This document shows, piece by piece, positions 35,467 through 43,554 of a stretch of DNA of 64,000 nt (positions are counted from its first letter, which is position 1; every line of letters begins with the position of its first letter). The position numbers and the translations under genes are program-made. The notes beneath the pieces were generated by a model that was not told the origin of the DNA, did no database searches, and was given only the letters and a program-made list of their open reading frames with translations. This DNA comes from Pontixanthobacter aestiaquae (lineage in GTDB: Bacteria > Pseudomonadota > Alphaproteobacteria > Sphingomonadales > Sphingomonadaceae): contig NZ_WTYZ01000001.1 of NCBI RefSeq assembly GCF_009827455.1, forward strand, positions 744,001 through 808,000, read 5' to 3'.

Positions 35467-35601
35467 ATGAAGCGTACTTTTCAGCCCAGCAATCTCGTGC
35501 GTGCCCGTCGTCACGGTTTCTTCGCGCGCAAGAAAACTGTCGGTGGCCGCAAAGTCCTCCGCGCTCGCCGCGCACGCGGTCGGAAAAAACTCAGCGCTTA
35601 A
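35467..35601 (+). CDS. rpmH: 50S ribosomal protein L34
   Basis: 44 residues, [20 protein letters not shown] at the N-terminus and [13 protein letters not shown] at the end; near-invariant L34. First gene of the classic rpmH-rnpA-yidD-yidC block, but separated from rnpA by a 287-bp palindromic element. Its own promoter must lie before the hairpin at 35419-35450. Confidence 0.97.
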   Translation: MKRTFQPSNLVRARRHGFFARKKTVGGRKVLRARRARGRKKLSA

Positions 35602-35888
35602 TTTGTTTTAGCCGAGCTTCGCTCGGCCCCTCAGTCGCCGGGCGGAATGCATCCGCATTCCTTGGCTACCTTGGATAAGCTCGGGCGGCCGGTCGGCCTT
35701 GCGGTTCACTAGTCGTGAACCGGAATAGCACTAATCAGATATGGCCGGGAATGGTTCGGTCGGCGACTAGCCGACCGCAAGCGCGACCGCGCGTCGCCCG
35801 GTAGGGCGGAAGCCTAAGCGAGCGGATGCGAGCGCCGGCGCCTGAGGCTAAACAAATAAGCGCCCGGCGCTTGAGGGACTAAAACAAA
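35602..35888. repeat. Long imperfect palindromic intergenic element, copy 1
   Basis: Starts TTTGTTTTAG (35602-35611) and ends with its complement CTAAAACAAA (35879-35888); inside follow CCCTCAGTCGCCGGGCG (35628-35644) and, at the right end, CGCCCGGCGCTTGAGGG. The whole is two inverted half-copies of about 135 bp with internal hairpins: GGAATGC-ATCC-GCATTCC (35644-35661), GGTTCAC-TAGTC-GTGAACC (35703-35721) and GGTCGGC-GACTA-GCCGACC (35758-35776). A 16-bp hairpin (CCGAGCTTCGCTCGGC, 35612-35627) is inserted in the left end, and the right end is duplicated (35832-35857 and 35860-35888). No coding potential seen. A relative lies at 51651-51800. Confidence 0.85.
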
Positions 35889-35922
35889 AGACTCTCTCTC
35901 CTCTTGGCGCTATCCCTCTACC

Positions 35923-36324
35923 GTGACCGAAACGCTTCCCTCCAAACCCACCGTGATTTCCCAACGACGCGATTTCCTCGCGGCGAACGCTGGTATTCGC
36001 GTTGCGCGGCCCGGTTTTGTTTTGTTGGCTCGTCCGAATGGAGGGCTGGGCAAGCGCTACGGCATCACTGTTACCAAGCGAATCGGCAATGCGGTGGTCC
36101 GCAACCGGATGAAACGCCGGTTTCGCGAATTGCTGTGGGATGCACTGCCGGACATGGGACTTCCCGATCATGATCACATTCTGATTGGCCGTGATCGCGG
36201 GGTCGAGCGCGATTTCGACACTCTCAAGACCGAACTGCATGCCGCGCTGAAGCGCGCTTCCGAAGGCAAAACCGATCCGCCCAGAAAGCATGGGAGCGGG
36301 CCTCGCAAGGGCAATCGTCGCTGA
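35923..36324 (+). CDS. rnpA: Ribonuclease P protein component
   Basis: 133 residues from GTG 35923. It carries the RNR motif KRIGNAVVRNRMKRRFRELLW (about 52-72) that contacts the RNA subunit, plus FLAANAGIRVARPGFVLLAR. The basic C-terminal tail (GSGPRKGNRR) extends past the usual fold. The enzyme trims tRNA 5' ends. The upstream palindrome ends 34 bp before the start. The RNase P RNA gene itself is not in the window. Confidence 0.93.
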   Translation: MTETLPSKPTVISQRRDFLAANAGIRVARPGFVLLARPNGGLGKRYGITVTKRIGNAVVRNRMKRRFRELLWDALPDMGLPDHDHILIGRDRGVERDFDTLKTELHAALKRASEGKTDPPRKHGSGPRKGNRR

Positions 36325-36388
36325 TTGCAGGTGTATTATGCTGGCAATTCACCTCATAATGCCTATCTGAGCTCCAGAGAAATCGAAC

Positions 36389-36598
36389 GTGAAAACCATC
36401 TTCATCTGGATTGCCCGTGCTTGGCAGCTTGGTCCTTCGCGGATTTTGCCGCCGACATGCCGGTTTGCTCCGTCATGTAGCGAATATGCGATTCAGGCGC
36501 TTGGCAAGTATGGCGCAATCAAGGGTGGATGGTTGGCGCTTAAGCGTATATTGCGCTGCCACCCTTGGGGGGGACATGGCCATGATCCGGTACCTTGA
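36389..36598 (+). CDS. yidD: Membrane protein insertion efficiency factor YidD
   Basis: 69 residues from GTG 36389. Signature [31 protein letters not shown] with the three Cys and [14 protein letters not shown] near the end. An amphipathic N-terminal helix attaches it to the membrane, where it assists YidC-dependent insertion. Usual position between rnpA and yidC. Confidence 0.95.
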   Translation: MKTIFIWIARAWQLGPSRILPPTCRFAPSCSEYAIQALGKYGAIKGGWLALKRILRCHPWGGHGHDPVP

Positions 36599-36659
36599 AC
36601 CGGAAATCGGCGGCGTCCTTCATCCATGATCAAACAGACTAAACAGGCGGAATTCAATT

Positions 36660-38444
36660 TTGGATAATCAGCGTAATCTTCTGCTCGCGGTGGTGCTTTG
36701 CGGCCTTATGCTTGTCGGCTGGGAAGCGGGTATGAGCTATTTCTACCCCGACCGGAATGTCACCCCGACGGAAGAGGTTGTTGCGACGGCGCCTGACGGT
36801 ACTGCCGTTTCAGCGCCTGCCACAACCGTTGCCGGATCGACCGATCTGGGCGACTCCGCCGCCCCCGTTGCCGCGCAGCCCGTTGATCTGGACAGCGCGC
36901 TGAACGCCGGTGAACGTATTACTATCGATTCGCCCGAAGTCCTCGGCACGATCAACACGGTCGGCGCACGGCTTGACGACATCACTCTGAAAACGCACCG
37001 GCAGACGGTTGATAAAGACAGCGACAATGTCCGCATTTTCTCGCCCAAAGGCACGGACGAGCAACATTACGCGCGCTTCGGCTGGCTCGGTGAAGGCGTC
37101 AACGTACCGCAGGCCGACACCCTATGGCAGGCGTCTGGCGGCACTTTGACGCAGGATAACCCCGTCACATTGCGCCACGACAATGGCGAAGGGCAGCTGT
37201 TCACAATCGAGTTCGCGATTGACGAGCATTACATGATCACCGCCAAGCAAACGGTGGCAAACACTGGCGCGGGTCCGATTGTTGTACGCCCCTATGGCCT
37301 GATCGACCGGACCAGCAGCAGCGCCAGCGACGATCTGTTCAATGTGCACTCCGGCCCGATTGGCAATTTCGGCGACGCAGTGCAGTTTGGTCCGGACTAT
37401 GACGATCTCGCTGAGGACTCGAATGAAGGCAAGACCGAAGGCCGTGTCCACTGGATCGGCTTCACCGACGTTTACTGGCTGTCTGCGCTGATCCCTGCAG
37501 AAGGCAGCGATACCGACGCGACGTTCCGGTCGCAGGGCAATGATATTTTCCGCGCGGACATGTTCTATCAGCCGTTTACAGTCGCGCCAGGCACTCAGGT
37601 GGCACGCACCACGCAATTATTTGCGGGCGCCAAGGAAACCGCGGTTCTCGATGCCTATGAGGATGCCGGAGTCGATAAGTTCGGCAAGTCGGTCGATTGG
37701 GGCTGGTTCGAGATTATCGCATGGCCGATCTGGTGGCTGCTGACGCATCTGTTCGCGCTGGTCGGCAATTTCGGCCTCGCGATTATCGGCCTGACCGTGC
37801 TGATCCGTCTGGTGCTGTTCCCCATCGCGCAGAAACAATTCGCATCGATGGCAGCGATGAAGGCGATCCAGCCTAAGATGAAGGCGATCCAGGAACGCTA
37901 CAAAGACGACAAGCAAAAGCAGCAGCAAGAGATTATGGCGCTGTATAAGAAGGAGAAGGTCAATCCGCTCGCGGGCTGCCTGCCTATCCTGATCCAGATT
38001 CCGATCTTCTTCGCGCTGTATAAGGTTCTGATACTGGCGATTGAAATGCGTCATCAGCCCTTCGTGCTGTGGCTCAAGGATCTGTCCGCTCCCGATCCGG
38101 CGACTATCCTGAACCTGTTCGGCTATCTGCCGTTTGAAGTTCCCAGCCTTCTGGCGATTGGCCCGCTCGCGATTCTGCTGGGTGTCACCATGTGGCTGAC
38201 GTTCAAAATGAACCCGACCGCGATGGACCCGATCCAGCAGCAAATCTTCAACATCATGCCGTGGATGCTGATGTTTGTGATGGCGCCGTTCGCGGCTGGA
38301 CTGCTGCTGTACTGGGTTACCAACAATGTGCTGACGCTGGCGCAGCAGACCTATCTCTATTCGAAGCACCCGCAATTGAGGGCTGCGGCTGAGAAAGAGA
38401 AGGCTGACAAAGCGGCGGCGGCTGCGCGTGAAGTGAAAGAGTAA
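36660..38444 (+). CDS. yidC: Membrane protein insertase YidC
   Basis: 594 residues from TTG 36660, preceded by CAGGCGG. TM1 at about 7-23, a large periplasmic domain (about 60-345), then the conserved core of five membrane segments starting near 360 with the conserved Arg in LTVLIRLVLFPIAQKQFASM, the cytoplasmic helical hairpin MKAIQPKMKAIQERYKDDKQ, and NPLAGCLPILIQIPIFFALY. It inserts and folds inner-membrane proteins with or without SecYEG. The stop overlaps engB start (TAATG). Confidence 0.96.
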   Translation: MDNQRNLLLAVVLCGLMLVGWEAGMSYFYPDRNVTPTEEVVATAPDGTAVSAPATTVAGSTDLGDSAAPVAAQPVDLDSALNAGERITIDSPEVLGTINTVGARLDDITLKTHRQTVDKDSDNVRIFSPKGTDEQHYARFGWLGEGVNVPQADTLWQASGGTLTQDNPVTLRHDNGEGQLFTIEFAIDEHYMITAKQTVANTGAGPIVVRPYGLIDRTSSSASDDLFNVHSGPIGNFGDAVQFGPDYDDLAEDSNEGKTEGRVHWIGFTDVYWLSALIPAEGSDTDATFRSQGNDIFRADMFYQPFTVAPGTQVARTTQLFAGAKETAVLDAYEDAGVDKFGKSVDWGWFEIIAWPIWWLLTHLFALVGNFGLAIIGLTVLIRLVLFPIAQKQFASMAAMKAIQPKMKAIQERYKDDKQKQQQEIMALYKKEKVNPLAGCLPILIQIPIFFALYKVLILAIEMRHQPFVLWLKDLSAPDPATILNLFGYLPFEVPSLLAIGPLAILLGVTMWLTFKMNPTAMDPIQQQIFNIMPWMLMFVMAPFAAGLLLYWVTNNVLTLAQQTYLYSKHPQLRAAAEKEKADKAAAAAREVKE

Positions 38445-39121
38445 TGAAGGCCCTCAGCCCCGAAGAGCTTGAAGCACAAGAGGAAGCCGAGCGGATCGAG
38501 CTGGCCAAACGTGCGTCCAGGCTGTTCTCGGGCCGGGTCGACTTTCTGCTTTCCGCGCCGCAACTGAAATTTCTGCCCGAACCAACGGTCCCGGAAATCG
38601 CCTTTTGCGGGCGCTCCAATGTCGGCAAGTCGAGCCTGCTCAACGCGATTACGGGCCGCAAAGCCATCGCACGCGCTTCGGTAACGCCCGGCCGGACGCA
38701 GGAGCTCAATATCTTCGAAGTCGGTGACCCCACGCTGTTCCGGCTGGTCGATATGCCGGGTTACGGCTTTGCCAAGGCCCCACTCAAAGTGGTCGAGCAG
38801 TGGAAGAAGCTGATCAAGACCTATCTGCGCGGGCGGCAAGTGCTCAACCGCACACTGATGTTGGTCGATGCGCGCCATGGCCTCAAAGATGTCGATCGCG
38901 AGATGATGACGATGCTCGACGAAGCCGCCGTCAGCTACCGCGTGGTTTTGACCAAAGCCGACAAGATCAAAGCCAGCGCGCTCGATGCCGTGACCGCGAA
39001 GGTCGCCGAAGAAGCGGCAAAGCATGTCGCCGCGTTTCCGGAGATGCACGTAACCAGCTCCGAAAAGGGCATGGGCATCGAGGCACTGCGAGCGGCGGTG
39101 CTCGGGGATGCCGCGGTCTAG
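38444..39121 (+). CDS. engB: Ribosome biogenesis GTPase EngB (YihA/YsxC)
   Basis: 225 residues. G1 GRSNVGKSSLLNAITG, G2/Thr in RASVTPGRTQELN, G3 LVDMPGYGFA, G4 VVLTKADKI and G5 VTSSEKG. Needed for 50S subunit maturation. A 35-residue helical acidic N-terminal extension (LSPEELEAQEEAERIELAKR) precedes the usual start. Coupled to yidC by TAATG overlap, as in other alphaproteobacteria. Confidence 0.93.
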   Translation: MKALSPEELEAQEEAERIELAKRASRLFSGRVDFLLSAPQLKFLPEPTVPEIAFCGRSNVGKSSLLNAITGRKAIARASVTPGRTQELNIFEVGDPTLFRLVDMPGYGFAKAPLKVVEQWKKLIKTYLRGRQVLNRTLMLVDARHGLKDVDREMMTMLDEAAVSYRVVLTKADKIKASALDAVTAKVAEEAAKHVAAFPEMHVTSSEKGMGIEALRAAVLGDAAV

Positions 39122-39223
39122 CGCCGCATGGATCGACGATAGGCGATCAAGCTTCCCGTTTGATTTTCTTCTAAACACATCGCGCTGGAAACAATTCGTG
39201 CTTCAGCCGTTTTTCCCGCAATC

Positions 39224-39577
39224 ATGACAAAGAGCGTAACAGTTTGGTTTGATGGCGGTTGCCCGCTTTGCATCAGGGAAATCAGCCTGATGAAGAGGCT
39301 GGACCGGAAAGGTGCCATCGATTTCGTGGATGTGTCGGGAGCTGCGCCACGCGCATGCCCTATCGACAGGGCGGCCTTGCTAAAACGCTTTCACGCAAGC
39401 GAGAATGGCGAGCTGCTGTCAGGAGCCGAAGCATTTGGAGCCATGTGGCGCGCTATACCGCTTTTGAGGCCGCTTGGCTTGCTTGCCCGAAACCGCTCAG
39501 TGCTCTGGTTGCTGAACTTCTTTTACGATCAGTTCTTGAAAGTCAGGCCGCAAATTCAGCGTTGGGCAGGCAAGTAG
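39224..39577 (+). CDS. DCC family thiol-disulfide oxidoreductase (DUF393)
   Basis: 117 residues. The defining D-G-x-C-P-x-C (WFDGGCPLCIREIS, residues 9-22) sits at the N-terminus, with the family's second part GAEAFGAMWRAIPLLRPLGLL. Thioredoxin-like fold, likely a cytoplasmic redox protein of unknown partner. Separated by 102 bp without features from engB, and convergent with the acyl-CoA dehydrogenase gene 16 bp away. Confidence 0.88.
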   Translation: MTKSVTVWFDGGCPLCIREISLMKRLDRKGAIDFVDVSGAAPRACPIDRAALLKRFHASENGELLSGAEAFGAMWRAIPLLRPLGLLARNRSVLWLLNFFYDQFLKVRPQIQRWAGK

Positions 39578-39593
39578 CGCCGCCCAGCATCCG

Positions 39594-40784
39594 TCATAAT
39601 CCCAACACCCGTTTCGCGATGATATTGCGCTGAATTTCGTTGGTACCACCGTAAATGCTCTGTGCCCTTGCGCCGAGATAGCTTGCAACACCTGGCGCGG
39701 CGAAGGCAGACTGGCCGGTCCATTCGGGGCTGACGCTGTCGCCGAATTTCCGCATGCCGTGCTCAGCAGCGGCAACCACGAACAGGCCGGTGATTTCCTG
39801 CGCCAATTCGGTCGCCATGATTTTCAGGATCGACGCTTCATTGCCTGGCGATCCGCCATCCTTGACTGAGCATAGCACTCTCAAAGTCGTGATCTCTAGC
39901 GCATCGACCTTGATCTCCGCCGCGCTTAGGCGGGAAGCGAAGGTGATGTCTTCAATCAAGCGCTGGTTGCCGCCGGTCGGTATTTCTGATGCGATGGCTC
40001 TGATATTGGCGAGCTGGCTGCGCTTACCGCCGATGCGGGCATAGGATGTGCGTTCGTTACCCAGCAGATATTGCGAATACGTCCAGCCTTTGCCTTCCTC
40101 GCCAATGCGGTTGGTGACCGGTACGCGTACATCCTCGAAATCGCATTGGCTCAGATGGTATTTGCCATCGATGGAGATGATCGGCTTCACCGTCACACCC
40201 GGCTGATCCAGCTCCGCGCAGATGAACGTGATGCCCATCTGCTTTTTCGCTTCTTGCGAAGTGCGCGTCAGCAGGAAAATCCAGTCGGCATGGTTCGCGG
40301 CGGAGGTCCAGATTTTCGTGCCATTGAGCACATATTCATCGCCATCGCGCACTGCGGAGAATTGCAGCGAGGCAAGGTCTGATCCCGCTTCCGGTTCGCT
40401 ATAGCCCTGTGCCCATCCGACAGAGCCGTCGGCGATGCCCGGCAACCACTGCGCCTGCTGTTCTTCAGTGCCGAACGTATAGACCACCGGCCCGACATAG
40501 ACGACGCCCATCGGGGTAACCGTGGGCGCGCCCGCGCGCTCCAGTTCCTCGTCGAAAATATATTGTTCTTCGATTCCCCAACCCGGGCCGCCATGTTCCT
40601 TCGGCCATGCGCTGGCGAGCCAACCTTTAGCGCCCAGCGCCATTTCGGCTTTGCGCACTTCGGGTGTGGTCAGGCTGGCACCCGCAGCGACTTTCGCCAG
40701 AATATCCTTGGGATAGTCTTTCGCGAAGAACGACCGAACCTCCTCGCGAAACTCTTGCAGCTTTGGGTCAACATCGAGGTTCAT
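39594..40784 (-). CDS. Acyl-CoA dehydrogenase family protein
   Basis: 396 residues from ATG 40784 (MNLDVDPKLQEFREEVRSFF). FAD-fold elements: YSEPEAGSDLASLQ, LNGTKIWTSAANHADW, the mid-domain and the C-terminal GGTNEIQRNIIAKRVLG. At the position of the catalytic Glu near 245-250 in many members I see QYLLGNERTSYARIGGKRSQ, typical of the subgroup with Glu or Arg variants used for bulky or CoA-ring substrates (FadE-like in steroid degradation). A TTG at 40811 adds nine residues. A gene pair partner, common for such heterodimeric enzymes, is not adjacent. Confidence 0.9.
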   Translation of the reverse strand: MNLDVDPKLQEFREEVRSFFAKDYPKDILAKVAAGASLTTPEVRKAEMALGAKGWLASAWPKEHGGPGWGIEEQYIFDEELERAGAPTVTPMGVVYVGPVVYTFGTEEQQAQWLPGIADGSVGWAQGYSEPEAGSDLASLQFSAVRDGDEYVLNGTKIWTSAANHADWIFLLTRTSQEAKKQMGITFICAELDQPGVTVKPIISIDGKYHLSQCDFEDVRVPVTNRIGEEGKGWTYSQYLLGNERTSYARIGGKRSQLANIRAIASEIPTGGNQRLIEDITFASRLSAAEIKVDALEITTLRVLCSVKDGGSPGNEASILKIMATELAQEITGLFVVAAAEHGMRKFGDSVSPEWTGQSAFAAPGVASYLGARAQSIYGGTNEIQRNIIAKRVLGL

Positions 40785-40900
40785 AGCGTCAGTCCAATGG
40801 AGGTTAGGCAATGCACTCTAGCCTAAGGGTGTCAGGGCGCAAACACAGAGTGCGACTAACGTGCCGCGGCTTCTTCTCGACCTCTGAACCGGTTGCTGTA

Positions 40901-42058
40901 TTATTTATTGCAGATGCGCCTGCCGTCCTTGACGTAACAGCGAAGCGGGGTGTTGTCCTTGATGAATATTTGACGTTGGCATTCGCTATTGCATGGCAAC
41001 ACACCAGTGCTGCTGCTTGCTGCACTCGCGGCTGCACGCTGGTTGGCCCGTCTGGAAAGCTCGCTGCTCGCCAGTCTGCCCGCTTTCGTGCCGGAGTAAA
41101 AATTCTGGACTGAGTAAAGATCATTCTGTCCCAAATCCCGCATCCGGCCCGCCGCAGCAGCGCTTTCGACGGCATAGCGTGTAGCCGCCGGTGATCGCGC
41201 CTCATTGACGGCATAGGATACCGATGCGCCCCAATCGCCAGAACTGATGCCTTGATCGACCATAAACATATGCCAGGCATTGACGGCGCCTTGCTGGCCC
41301 ACGCGGCTGGCCATTGTGCCGATATTGGCCAGTCCTGCGCAATAGACTGTCTGCCGTGCATCACAGGCTTTTTTATTCATCGCATAGAGATCAGCGGACC
41401 GCTTTGCCGCTTCGAAATTGTCCAGCGTATTGATCACGTCACTGCCTGCAGTACAGGCAAGCAATAGCCCCAGATCGCAGGCTTTGCGGGCGAACTGGAG
41501 GCCTTTATCAAGCTGATATGAAGGCGAGTCTGGAGTTAAAAGCAATAGGGTCATGCCGTAGCAAGAGTTTACCAGATTCTGCGCGCAGCCCGGCTCGGCG
41601 AAAGCGCGAATGCGGCGATAATCCACGTAAGAGCCACTCCATTCACCCACGAAGCCGCCCGATGCCACCAGCGAACCGTTGTCGCACGTGGCCATTGCGC
41701 CGGCTTGGCAGGATTTGCCGAACACAGAATAGAAGCGGGCGCTATCGTTCAGCCCATATTTGTCCTCCAGCAAGATGGGCCATAACGCATCACATGCAGG
41801 CACGGAGCCGCGTTCGCAGGCGGGTTGGAGATAGTCTGCTGCTTGGCGAAATTGGCGCTTCGCAATCATTGCCTCCGCTTTGGCAACACAGGCTGCCATT
41901 GCGCTATTTTCGCGGCATTCGATGGCTGCATTTGAGGCAGTTTGCGCTTGGACCGGAGACGTGCCGAACAGATATGCCCCGAACAGTATCATTGCAGCGC
42001 CGCGCGCTACTGAATTGAGTATCGAATACAAGACGTTCAACTTCCTCCGGTTTTGCAT
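40901..42058 (-). CDS. Exported Cys-rich Sel1/TPR-like repeat protein
   Basis: 385 residues. Signal peptide roughly 15-39 (ending SPVQAQT). The body has repeated A-x-x-x-C-x-x-G-x-x-x-A-C-x units (LQPACERGSVPACD, GKSCQAGAMATCDNG, EPGCAQNLVNSCYG, ARKACDLGLLLACTAG, NKKACDARQTVYCAG), like the disulfide-linked Sel1 repeats of Helicobacter Hcp proteins. Such repeats stack as alpha/alpha pairs locked by Cys-Cys bonds. The end (CYVKDGRRICNK) carries two more Cys. I recognise no specific family. Isolated between two unrelated genes; the C-terminal third is Ala/Ser-rich. Confidence 0.6.
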   Translation of the reverse strand: MQNRRKLNVLYSILNSVARGAAMILFGAYLFGTSPVQAQTASNAAIECRENSAMAACVAKAEAMIAKRQFRQAADYLQPACERGSVPACDALWPILLEDKYGLNDSARFYSVFGKSCQAGAMATCDNGSLVASGGFVGEWSGSYVDYRRIRAFAEPGCAQNLVNSCYGMTLLLLTPDSPSYQLDKGLQFARKACDLGLLLACTAGSDVINTLDNFEAAKRSADLYAMNKKACDARQTVYCAGLANIGTMASRVGQQGAVNAWHMFMVDQGISSGDWGASVSYAVNEARSPAATRYAVESAAAAGRMRDLGQNDLYSVQNFYSGTKAGRLASSELSRRANQRAAASAASSSTGVLPCNSECQRQIFIKDNTPLRCYVKDGRRICNK

Positions 42059-42118
42059 TTGTACATCTAAGGGAACGAACCCAAACGCGTCAAAGAGTAT
42101 ACTCCCATCATGCTGCTC

Positions 42119-42538
42119 TCAACCGGCGAACAGCATATCGTCGCTGGCAAAGGCTTTCATTTCCAGCGCGTTGCCTGCCGGATCGCGGAAGAACATTGTC
42201 GCTTGTTCACCGGGTTTGCCTTCGAAGCGGATGGTCGGCTCGATTTCGAACTGTGTGCCTGCTTCGCGCAGTTTTTCGGCTAGTGCTTTCCAGTCCTCCA
42301 TTGCCAAGACAATGCCGAAATGCGGGACGGGGACGCCGTGGCCATCGACGGGGTTCTTGAGCGCGTCTCCGCTGCCATCTTCGGAGAGATGCGCCACGAT
42401 CTGGTGACCGTAGAAATTGAAGTCGATCCATTGATTTGATGACCTTCCTTCCGCGCAGCCGAGCAGACCGCCGTAAAACTCGCGCGCTGCAGCAAGATCA
42501 TTGACGGGAAAGGCAAGGTGGAACGGGCGTAGGGTCAT
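42119..42538 (-). CDS. Glyoxalase/bleomycin-resistance fold (VOC) protein
   Basis: 139 residues, two VOC modules. Metal-type ligands: His7 in RPFHLAF, His in VAHLSED, His in PHFGIVLAM and Glu in [11 protein letters not shown]. This pattern and [20 protein letters not shown] are typical of the small dioxygenase/lyase-like VOC proteins seen in many proteobacteria. Substrate unknown. Start ATG at 42538 lies 12 bp from the inverted-repeat element at 42550-42666. Confidence 0.85.
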   Translation of the reverse strand: MTLRPFHLAFPVNDLAAAREFYGGLLGCAEGRSSNQWIDFNFYGHQIVAHLSEDGSGDALKNPVDGHGVPVPHFGIVLAMEDWKALAEKLREAGTQFEIEPTIRFEGKPGEQATMFFRDPAGNALEMKAFASDDMLFAG

Positions 42539-42549
42539 GCAGTCACTCC

Positions 42550-42666
42550 GTCGCCCCTGCGCAGGCAGGGGCCTAGATAAGAGTTCTATCTGGCAGGTCG
42601 ATGCAGTTTGGCAAGAGCACCGATAATTACGAACCCATCTAGATCCCTGCCTGCGCAGGGATGACG
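42550..42666. repeat. 117-bp inverted-repeat element with hairpin ends
   Basis: Left 30 bp (42550-42579) and right 30 bp (42637-42666) are inverted copies differing at four positions. Each end is itself a hairpin: GCCCCTG-CGCAGG-CAGGGGC on the left, ATCCCTGC-CTGCG-CAGGGAT on the right; the GC to AT changes occur in both arms of a hairpin, so pairing is kept. Core of 57 bp between ends shows no coding. MITE- or REP-pair-like. Confidence 0.8.
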
Positions 42667-42711
42667 AGTAAGCATTTTCCTACATCACCGATTTTCGTCA
42701 TATCATCGCGA

Positions 42712-42889
42712 ATGAACCCCGACGAAGCCCGCCAATATCTCGACGCCTATCTTCGCGCGTTGCGGACCCCTGCGAACAGCAGAATTTTGTCATTGGACCC
42801 TGTTCCATCCGTTCCACGTGTTCAGGCTCGACACCGAAAGGATGAACGCCTATCGCGCAATTCGGTGGGACAAAAAGGTGGAACGATGA
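42712..42889 (+). pseudogene. Small gene apparently broken by a one-base frameshift, coupled to the GST gene
   Basis: ATG 42712 opens MNPDEARQYLDAYLRALRTP in frame 1, while the frame ending at TGA 42887-42889 reads CHWTLFHPFHVFRLDTERMN followed by AYRAIRWDKKVER. Removing one T from the TTTT tract at 42785-42788 joins both into one protein of about 58 residues whose TGA overlaps the GST ATG (ATGA at 42886). The two halves look protein-like in composition. Either a real frameshift, a sequencing error in the T-run, or chance. The GST could also be read as a continuation of frame 1, which I think less likely. Confidence 0.4.
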
Positions 42890-43554
42890 AGCTGATCATC
42901 GGCAACAAGAACTATTCAAGCTGGTCGCTGCGCGGCTGGCTGGCGGTCAAGCAATCTGGTCTCCATTTTGACGAGATCCTCGTCAATATTGGCGGCGAGG
43001 AATGGGCGACTGCCAAGAAGGAATCGGGCGAGATTATGCCTGCGGGCAAAGTGCCGATCCTGTGGGATGGCGAGACGGTGATCTGGGATAGTCTCGCGAT
43101 TATGGAATATTGCGGCGATAAGGTCGGCCGCGACCGCTTCTGGCCCAAAGATGAAACCGCACGCGGTATGGCGCGATCCATGGTTGCCGAAATGCACAGC
43201 AGCTACATGTCGCTGCGGCGCGAATGCCCGATGAATATGCGTAAGCGTTTCGACGGCGTAAATATCAGCGAGGATACCAAAGGCGATATCGTCCGCATTC
43301 TGACGCTGTGGGCAGAGGCGCGGGCGCGCTTCGGTCAAGGCGGTCCCTATCTGTTTGGAACCTTCGGTGCAGCCGACATATTTTACGCGCCAATTGTCAG
43401 CCGTTTTCTGACGTATGGCATAGGCGTTCCCGGGTTTGCCGAGGCTTATATGCAAGCGATATGGGAACATGAATGGATGCAGCAATGGCTGACCAGTGCA
43501 GAGGACGAGCAGTGGGTACTCGAACAATACGAAACGAACGCTTCGGCAAAATAG
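42886..43554 (+). CDS. Glutathione S-transferase family protein
   Basis: 222 residues from ATG 42886, MKLIIGNKNYSSWSLRGWLA: the N-terminal thioredoxin-like fold with Ser12/Ser13 as likely catalytic residue, KVPILWDGETVIWDSLAIMEYCGD (cis-Pro and the E-S-type glutathione motif as D-S-L-A-I), and an all-helical C-domain (LFGTFGAADIFYAPIVSRFLTYGI). Common sphingomonad GST of unknown substrate. AAAAAGGTGG precedes the start. An upstream start in the same frame exists but passes through the broken small gene. Confidence 0.88.
   Translation: MKLIIGNKNYSSWSLRGWLAVKQSGLHFDEILVNIGGEEWATAKKESGEIMPAGKVPILWDGETVIWDSLAIMEYCGDKVGRDRFWPKDETARGMARSMVAEMHSSYMSLRRECPMNMRKRFDGVNISEDTKGDIVRILTLWAEARARFGQGGPYLFGTFGAADIFYAPIVSRFLTYGIGVPGFAEAYMQAIWEHEWMQQWLTSAEDEQWVLEQYETNASAK

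Noticed and set aside
40813..40853. Inverted repeat GCACTCT...AGAGTGC upstream of the acyl-CoA dehydrogenase
   Set aside because: Seven-base arms with a 27-bp loop are likely by chance; no second copy seen.
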